64,000 nucleotides of DNA from Siderastrea radians (taxonomy: Eukaryota; Cnidaria; Anthozoa; Scleractinia; Rhizangiidae): NCBI GenBank assembly GCA_964017195.1, contig OZ024898.1, positions 7,381,294 through 7,445,293 of the forward strand, read 5' to 3'. Position numbers and translations under genes: made by a program. Under the pieces are notes generated by a model. It ran no database searches. It saw nothing but the letters and a program-made list of their open reading frames with translations, and was not told the DNA's origin. Each line of letters opens with the position of its first letter. Positions within the stretch are counted from its first letter, which is position 1. Below are positions 37,301 through 46,300 of this stretch, one piece after another.

Positions 37301-40300
37301 GGCACGAACTGAGTTTGGTTATCGTGCATACCATATTTCCTCAAATAATACCCGTCCCTCGATTAATCCTCCCCTCGAATAATCACTGTTTGTTGTCTTC
37401 CTTTGATTAGGTTTTGATTTTAAAGATACCCCGGACGGATTTCCTCCGTTATCTCCTCGCCGCACATCACTGCAGCAGAGGGTGTCTGACTTATCAGTGA
37501 GCTCCCTCTCAGACACGCCATCCCGACCTGGCCCTCCACAGTCAAGAATGTCTGATTTGTCCGTGACCTCTGTCACCTCTGTTGGCTCAACGTTCTCAGT
37601 GGTGAGCTAAATACTTTTCTCAAACATGAATTTCTTCTAGACCTCCAAGGGGATACTCTCTTACCCAGCCGTTTTTTGGCTCGTCACACAACGCACTTCC
37701 TGGGGTGACGTGACTACACCTTTTGCTGTTCATTACCAAGAAATACGCACACATTTGCGCCAAAAATTTAATCAATAACGCGCAGATACGTTCATTTTCA
37801 TCAACAAGCATTCATTAACACGAATGTGATATTCATTATGCGAAATTTACACAACCACAAACATTCATTAGCACTAAGCGACAAACATTTGCTTTTTCTG
37901 CCAATCATAAGCAGAAACATTTACTTCATTTACGTGTAAAATAATAACATTAGAAGCAATTGTATTAGCAAGTGCGCGGATAGACAATCATCTTAAAAGT
38001 ATATCATATTCAATAAGATTTTTATTACAAGGAATATTATTCAATAACGTTTTCAGACAACAATTAACGCGATTTTAACAACGAAAAGTGCAGTTTTACA
38101 AACAATTGCGCGCTTATCACAGGCATTTAGAAAAAATCCATTTTCAAAATAAAAGTGATTTTGCATTTCTGGCTTGTGGCTTTTCAGCCCTCAATTTCTT
38201 CAACATTAATGCAGCGCGGTAAATAAGTCTACGTAAATCTATGCCAGCTAGCGCATTTCGCGGCGGTGATACTGCTGATACAGCGCTGCAACACTTGCAG
38301 ACGGTACATGTACTGAACTGTGTGTGGCTGTGTGGTGGTAACTTCTTGGGCTCCGTGCTAGACCCAGGGTTCTCCGGGTTCCGATGAGCTGCGTGGTGCT
38401 CATAAATGAAAATCACTTGATCGCATGGGTTGAGGTTGAGTCGTGCATCTCGAAGGAAGTCGTTGAACCGTTCAGCATTAATAGCCCTTTTCACAGTTAC
38501 CTTTTGTCATTTGCATGACAATGTAATTGAACGTGGATGTGAGGCAATTTCGGGCAAAAAGTGCAAAATTGCCCGAAATTGCCTCACATCCACGTTCAAA
38601 TACATTGTCATGCAAATGACAAAAGGTAACTGTGAAAAGGGCTATTGCCCCGAAAATGGCAGTGTGGTGCACAAGCCAGAACTGCAAAATCACTTTTATT
38701 TTGAAAGTAGATTTTTTCTAAACGCATGTGATAAGCGCGCAATTGTTTGTAAAGTCGCACTATTCGTTGCTAAATTCGCGTTAACCGTTGCATGGACACG
38801 TTATTGAATATTATTCTTTGTAATAAGAATCTCATTGAATACGATATACTTTTAAGATGATTGTCTATTCGCGCACTTACTAATACGATTGCTGCTCATG
38901 ATATTATTTTACACGTAAATGAAGTAAATGTTTTCTGCTTATGATTGGCCAAAAACGCAAGTGTTTGTCGCTTAGCGCTAATGAATGTTTGTGGTTATGT
39001 AAATTTCGCATAATGAATATCACATTCTCGTTAATGAAAGCTTGTTGATGAAAATGAATGTATTTGCGCGTTATTGATTAAATTTTTGGCGCAAATGTAT
39101 GCGTATTTCTTGGTAATGAACAGCAAAAGGTGTACTCAGAATGATACCCGAAGTGAACTTGCAAAGAAAGCGTTCATGCTTGAATGGCCCGCCACGGTGC
39201 CTCATTAATATGCGTAAATGTCCGGCCATTCTGCCCGATGCGATTTCATGGAAGACACAAGGGAAAAAAATGGAAAAAGTTGCAACCATTTCAATCCTGG
39301 GGCCCGTTTCTCGAAAGTCCCGGTAACTTTTCGGGCCCGGTAAGCTATTTTACGAGCGCAAGGTTTACCTTAAAGATTTAAAGTTTTGTTGGCTTTTAAA
39401 GCTAAGCAGTAAAATTGAAGTTGACGAAGCAAGTTGAGCTGCTTTACGGGCTAAAAGCTACGCCGCTATTCATTTTGATTTTAAAAAATAACTTCGGGCC
39501 CCAATAGTTACCGGGACTTTTGAGAAAAGGCCCTCTGGTCACCAAACACTCTTATTAAGAGTTAGAGCCCTGTTCACCGCTGAGCTGAAAGTCACTTCTC
39601 AGAATTTCAAAATTATTTAACAATTCTTCGCCGAAGGCGAAGTGAATATTGTGGGACAATCCCCGAGTCGGAGTCGAGGGGATTATTCCGCAATATTCAC
39701 TGAGCCTGAGGAGAATAATTGTTTTAGTATAATTGCTCAGGTGATTATCAGAGCAAATGCATTTTTTTTTGTTTTTTTCAGAAACATAAAAAATCGCGCG
39801 GTGATCATTTTGAAAATTAGTGTTTCAGTATTATAATTACCTCGCGTGGGGTGATTATAGCAAGATATGACGTAGTCCTCGACCAATCAGTGCGCGCGCT
39901 TCTCTCTAATCACCTGAGCAATTATACTAAAGCTAAGTTAAACCTTGAATGTGGAACTAAACATCCCTAACCTCAACGTGGGTTCGTCTTTGTGTTTTCA
40001 GTGTTATTTGGGCGCAATTCGGAATAACACCGAACCAAAAAATCGCTAGTAAATAATCAGGAATTGCGCCCAAATATACGCAGAACAGGAGCACCCAACG
40101 GTTCGTTTCGGGGAATATCTGTTCGGAAGGCCTAAAATCGCCTGAAATATTGGGATGTAATTGCAGTGAAAGCCAGAGATTTCTTTGGCGAAACATCACC
40201 TCGGTCATTCGAACAAGAGGACTTATTAGTTCCTATTTTTTTGGAGGGACAAATATATCATTGAGAGTGCAAAATAAGGTCAGCTAGCATTTTCGGAGAG

Positions 40301-43300
40301 CCATCAGCAGCTCGGAGATTCGGCGGATAGGATTCTGTTTCCTAAAATTTTCGGCAGCCTAAATTTTCAGCTATAAACGCCGAACAGGTCAATCTGAATT
40401 AGCTTACACAAATGTCTTTAAAAAGCTTTTAAACAATCTAAGAAAGCAGCAATTGATATTTCAAATATTTTGCTAAAATGTTCTCGTTGGGTGCCCTGAC
40501 AGAAGACACAAGAAGAACGCCACGTTGGGTGAGTACGTATATATTTATTTCACATTCTTGGCCTTATTGAAAACCTAAGTGAATTTCTTTGGGTAAGTAA
40601 AGTTTAATCCACATTCTTAGCCGTGTTGAAACCTAAATGAATTTCCCATACAAAGTCTGTAAATCGATGATGCCGCTAAGCTTACAAGGAAGAGTTCGTG
40701 CCACCAGGTCGTGAGCTTGGGTTGCCTGTGGATGCAGCGACCAGGCCTCTAACCACCAACCCTCTAAATCTCCGATAGACAGTCCTAGGTAGTAACTACA
40801 ACACAACCCCGCCTAACAATGTTCCTCTTGATGGCCTGATGAAAATAGTAAGCCCCTGGTCCCTTGTTGTTTGATGCTGTGGGGGATTTTTCAGTGTTGT
40901 TTCGTTTCGTGTTTCTTTTCCCACAGGAATCCGACGATTTTGACACAGCAGCGCCTCAAGTTTGGTGCAAAATCACGTGCTTTGAGAGAGAACATCCTCG
41001 AGGGGAGTTCTCCATTGATCGCCCCTCAATTGTTATTGATGGCTCCAACAACTCGTTTGATGTTACGAGGTACATTCGCACATTTCTTGCCTTAAGAATA
41101 AAGTAACGTGACTATGTCGCAACAACGAACAGGTTGGGTCTGACGTCTGGGTAGATTACATAGGCCCTGACTAAACGGGTCGCAAGTTGAAAACTTGTAT
41201 GTGCTTGATAGCTAGTGATGATAACTTGCGCTCACTTTGATCAAGCTCAAATTGGCACGCAAGTGAACACAAGTTTTTTACCGTTTGGCCATCCAGCGCA
41301 AGTTGTTCTCAGTTTTTTTTTCTTTTGTACTGGTGCGCGCAAGTTTGCATGGAAGTGGTTTTTTCCAACTTGTGTCTATGTGCGACTCCGTTTGGCAACC
41401 CATGGCATGTTTGCCTAACCAAGCCCACATTCCCAAACTTGCGTTAAATGGTGACTCCGTTTTTCCAGGGTCTAAGATCGGTTGTCAACTAAGCGTCATA
41501 TTGTTTTCGTGTCGCGTCCTGCAACCAAACTAGTTACGTTTTGTTTTAGCCGCCCCCCCTCCCCGCAACTTCACCAAAGGTACATCCTGATGTAGGCTAA
41601 AAGGGTTTGGTTTTTAGCCTTTTTGGTTTGGAATCAGGTATGGATCCCACAGTTTTGAGATAAAATAGGATATTTCTAGCCTACTAGTTTAAATAGCGTT
41701 AGTAGATTTTGAAATATAGTCTGTTTTCCCTTATGGTGGTCTGAAATAGATTTGAACGGTCTGGTCTAAATTAGAATAGGTTTTGCCTTCTAGTTTGAAG
41801 TAGGCATAGGTTTTGACCATTTTGCTCTGAAATAATCTACTAATTTTTTGGCGAAGAAGGAACATTATCTTCTGTGGTTTAGGGCTGGGGTACCTGCGGG
41901 TAAACCGCATTTTTAGTAGAAAGAAGGGTTGCAGTTATTCGTGCGGCATACAGCAGACATCCAAATCAGGAGGAAAAAGACTGAAAGAAATTGTTCCTTT
42001 TGTTGCTTTACAGGATCGGTCTAGGAACTTTGCCGCCGAGTTCTGACTCAAAAGTTACGAAAGTGAGAGCATGTATTGGAAAAGTGAGTACTTGCTGAGT
42101 ACTTGAATGATCAAGTTTAATTTCATTTTGCAAGCAGAATATCGAGAAACAAACACTATTGTAGGAAAGTACCGCTCAAAAACTTTCATTTGAATGGTCA
42201 CACTTTCGCATTTTATCCACAGGCTCAAAAGATATAGAACCACTTTGTACAGCATAATAAACAGCATCGCAGGATGAACTGCTAGGAAACTTTTCTTTGA
42301 ATTTTACTGGGTAAACAATAACATCTTATCCTCGGGCTCAAAACGGCGAACCATCTAACGTTCCTGACACCGTCCGTCGGCGATATACTAAACACCGAAA
42401 CAGAATATACCGGAGTAAACCGGAATGAACCGGAATGGCACCGAAATGAGCCAGAATGACCCAGAATGCACCTGGAATGCACCGGGAATGCGCACAGAAC
42501 GGAACGATTCATTCCGATGGTATTCTCGTTCATTTCGGTACCATCCTGATTCATTCCAGTACATTCTGGCGTCATTCCGGTTCATTCCAGTGTTTAGTAA
42601 CAACCCCTTCCGTGATCTCGATCAACATATTTGACTGCATAGACATTCTTCCTTTTTTTTTGTTTTCTACTTAAACAATAGAGTTTTTCTGTGGAAGGCA
42701 CTATCGTGTGTTAGGTTGCCTAAGGAAATTTGGTGTTCGCAAGGCTTGTATGAAATTTGAACATCAATTTTCGACCTATCACAAATAGGGCCAGAGACAG
42801 AAGGACTCTTGTTTTTTTTTTTACGGGCACTATTCGCTGATAGGCGCTCGCTGAAGAGAGACACTATCGCGTCACGTGATCGATTTCGACCAATGGGAGC
42901 ACGCCAAAATTTAGCGGTGTACTTTAATTCATTATAGGGTATGGAGATTGTAAATGATGAGGAAGGAAATGTCTGGGCGACTCGAGGAAGCAAGAACGCA
43001 ATATTTGTCAAGGTAAGTGTTAAGGGGAAACGTTGACAACTAAATTCCATCCATGAAATTTATTTGAGGAGAACAAAGCTAAAATAAAAACGTATTTGTC
43101 AATTACTCGTTCGTTCGCATGTTTTTCGTTTTGTGACAAAATCGAACCAGGCTACCAGGCCTGCTAGGCTCAGTGCCAGGCATCCTGGCTAGGTACCAGC
43201 GCTCTTTGACTTTGCGAGAAGTTCAGTGAGGTGACAGTGAAGTAGAAATGAAATTAAGACTAAAGAAACCTTGAGAACGGACATAAAAGGTGTGAGAAAG

Positions 43301-46300
43301 CAGCGAGAACAGCCTTGGACAAAATAGCTTGAAGACACTTGGCTGAACGCTCATGTACTATCTGGCGTAAAAGAGATGACTGGAATGGAATGTGTTACGA
43401 ATACGAGGCCTTAGTTGGATGGTTGTCGTGTAGAAATTCTTACCTCAAGGGAATGCTCCTCCACCTCTTCTCAGCAGTATACCACGCCAATACTGTTCCA
43501 ATACTGTTCCAATACTGTTCCAATACTGTTCCAACACAATCCAGCAGATAGTGCGCATTGAACAACAGAAGTACTACCCGAAGCCAAATAAGGCAATTTA
43601 CACCCCAATGAAACGTAGTTTCTGGACAACGCGTGTGAACCTCAATTTAGCCTTAAACCAAGTCGAACATAGGCTTTGTCTCAATAATGGGGCCTTGAGT
43701 TTGCCCTATGATGGACTTTAACTTGGTTCACAAGTACGACGCAAGCGCAAATGCGTTCGCAAACACAAACAAACATACATGTGAACTACCATAACGCAAA
43801 CGCAACCACCGACGCAAAAAATGGACAGTTGCAGTTGCCTTTACGTTTGCATTTCACACATGTGAACCGGGACAATGCAAACATTTTCCCTTTTTTGCAA
43901 TTGTGTTTGGATTTGCCTCACGTAAGAACATCGGCAACGGAATCGCAAATGCAAACGCGAACAAGTGAAGCCTCACTTCACTGCCGTCTTGGAAAACCAC
44001 CCCAAATGCGCATGTGTATGGTATTCCCTGCGACTGTGTTTGCATTTGTTTTGCTTAAGAACATCGCTTGCGTTTCCGCTTTCATCGGTGTTTGCGTTGA
44101 ACTTATGAACCAGCCCGAATTCAAGTTTCGTTTTTTATTCTTTCTTGCATTTACATTTGTGTTTTCGTAATTCATACAGACTTGCTGCATTTGCCTAACC
44201 TCGTCTCTAGAGTCTTCTCGGCTCTTAATGTGGCGGCGGCTCGGGGAAGACGGTTTCTTTGCCACAGCCATTTTGACAGCCGAGAAGCCCCTGAGGACGA
44301 GGTTGGCATTGCCAATTGCCCTTGCGTTTGCTTTGCACTATGGATCCAGGCTTTCCCTTCCGTCTACATTCTTAGAAATCGAAGTGCCCTATCCTCAAGA
44401 CAACATCCTTCATAACATGCTTTCGCTCGCTCGATCACGTGATATACCAAGCCCCCCCCTCTGAACTCATTAGGCTCGCAGAAAAACATATTCTTTTTAT
44501 TGCTGTCTAGGGCCATTTCTTATCAGATGAGGTGATATCATTAAAAGGCGCTTTAGAAAAGGATTCTACGCTGAAGGTAGGTTCTAACAGGGACCAGCAA
44601 ATAGTTTCTCCTTGGAATATAAAGACAAAGTACAGCTTGAAGTTTTTTCTCGGTAAAAGAGTGGTGGGATTACCAAGGTGGCGGAAAGCGAGAGAAATAG
44701 GGAACAAATCGCACAACTTTCGTAATATTTTGCAATCGAACAAGCGCAAAAGTAGGGGGGACCCGTTATTACAGGATACGGGAAGCGGAAAGACAACCTC
44801 CCTGTCCGCGTCCCCCTTTCCCCCACTATTAGAGCTGGACCATCTTGATCCCGTCCAGTTAGAAAAGGCTAATGTATTGGACAATTCCGTCTCTCAAAAA
44901 GGAAACGAAAAAAGTTGAGACGTTTTGTTCTGTGTATTCGCAATAGGCCACGGTGAATGTTTGCCAATCAAGGAAATAAAAACTTAACTTCTTGTCATCT
45001 TTTATTATTTCAGGTGTTCGACTGGGAAGCGTTCGCGGATTCTGTTCGCTACCACTGCCTCCATTCCAAGAATTTCGATCCCACGATAGAAAATATGGTC
45101 TTGTCAAGCGCATCTATCTTTTTCAGCTTCGTAAAAGATGGAAAAGATGATGTTAGCACGCCATGTTGGATTCAACTTGACGTGTTGTCAGCTTTACAGC
45201 AAGGAAAAGGTAACTTCATTCTTCGACCTGTTTTTGTGGCCTCGATCCTAGCCGTGAACGGTGCGGTTTTCCCTGTACAGATTTAACCCTTTTAGCCCCA
45301 ATATCAAAATGCATTTTTTCATCGCAGTTCTCCACGTCTTTGGTATGGTGCTACTTGAGAGAATTTCATTAACCCTTTCACTCCTAGACCAAGTCATGGT
45401 GAGATGATTTGTCACTCTAACTTTTTAATCTGTTGACAAAATCCTATCGTGTTACCATTCAAATGAAACCTCTTTGGCAGAACTTTTACATAGGATTATT
45501 TATTTCTTAGTATTTTACGAAACGAAATTTGGAATTTTTGGTCAAATTTTTGCTTCGGCCACTTTAGGAGTGAAAGGGTTAAACATGCATCTGAATCTGT
45601 AGTGATACTGTGAGGAGAAATCAGATAATTCTCACTATTGGGGCTTAAAGGGTTAATCGTCAGTGATCCTATGGTTGGAAATTTGAACGACAAAATTCTA
45701 TTTTTTGGGCTGTCAATCTGAAAGTCACTTAAATCCCTTATAATAGAGGAAAATTTAACGAGATGACAAACTGACTAACATGAGGAAATTTAAAAGCTGA
45801 CATTCTGAGCGTAACCTCTTCGTCAGCGCGAAACAAGGAATTATGGGATGTGTGTCGTTTGGATATATTGAACGGTGGAGCTGCGCTATTGGTGGAAAAA
45901 TATTTTAAACACCTACAATTTTTAACTGGGTGAAAGCCGATTTATAAATTCGGCTTTTTTTAGCCGGCTGACGTCGGCTAACACTTCAAACGTCAGCTTT
46001 TAAATTTTTACCTTATCAACTCACTTGTTGAATCCCAATTTCGAGTAGTTTTACTTCCCCACCGATACAGCACCACAGCCTCTTTGGAAATTAGGCCCTT
46101 TCCTTAAAATAGAGATTTCCTTGAGTCACGTATCTCTAGTGTAAGGAAATGTATTTTTTCTGTCTTTTGCTCAACAGCTGCTTGTAAATATGCCCGCGAG
46201 AAAAGACAACAGGAAAAACAACAGGTCATAAACTCACTGCCGCCAATTCTTCGCCCTAAAACGAGAAAATCCCGGGAACTGGCTGCCGTAGCTCATTTCC

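Noticed and set aside
40512..40537. Possible extra linker exon between AG at 40,511 and the strong donor GTGAGT at 40,538.
   Set aside because: Its length (26 nt, or 23, 16, 13 with other acceptors) breaks the frame between exon 26 and the MH2 exon, while direct joining of 37,601 to 40,927 keeps frame.
43751..44170. 139-codon plus-strand frame in intron 29.
   Set aside because: The sequence is made of ACGCAAACGC-type repeats and lacks any domain. It lies within a transposon-rich intron.
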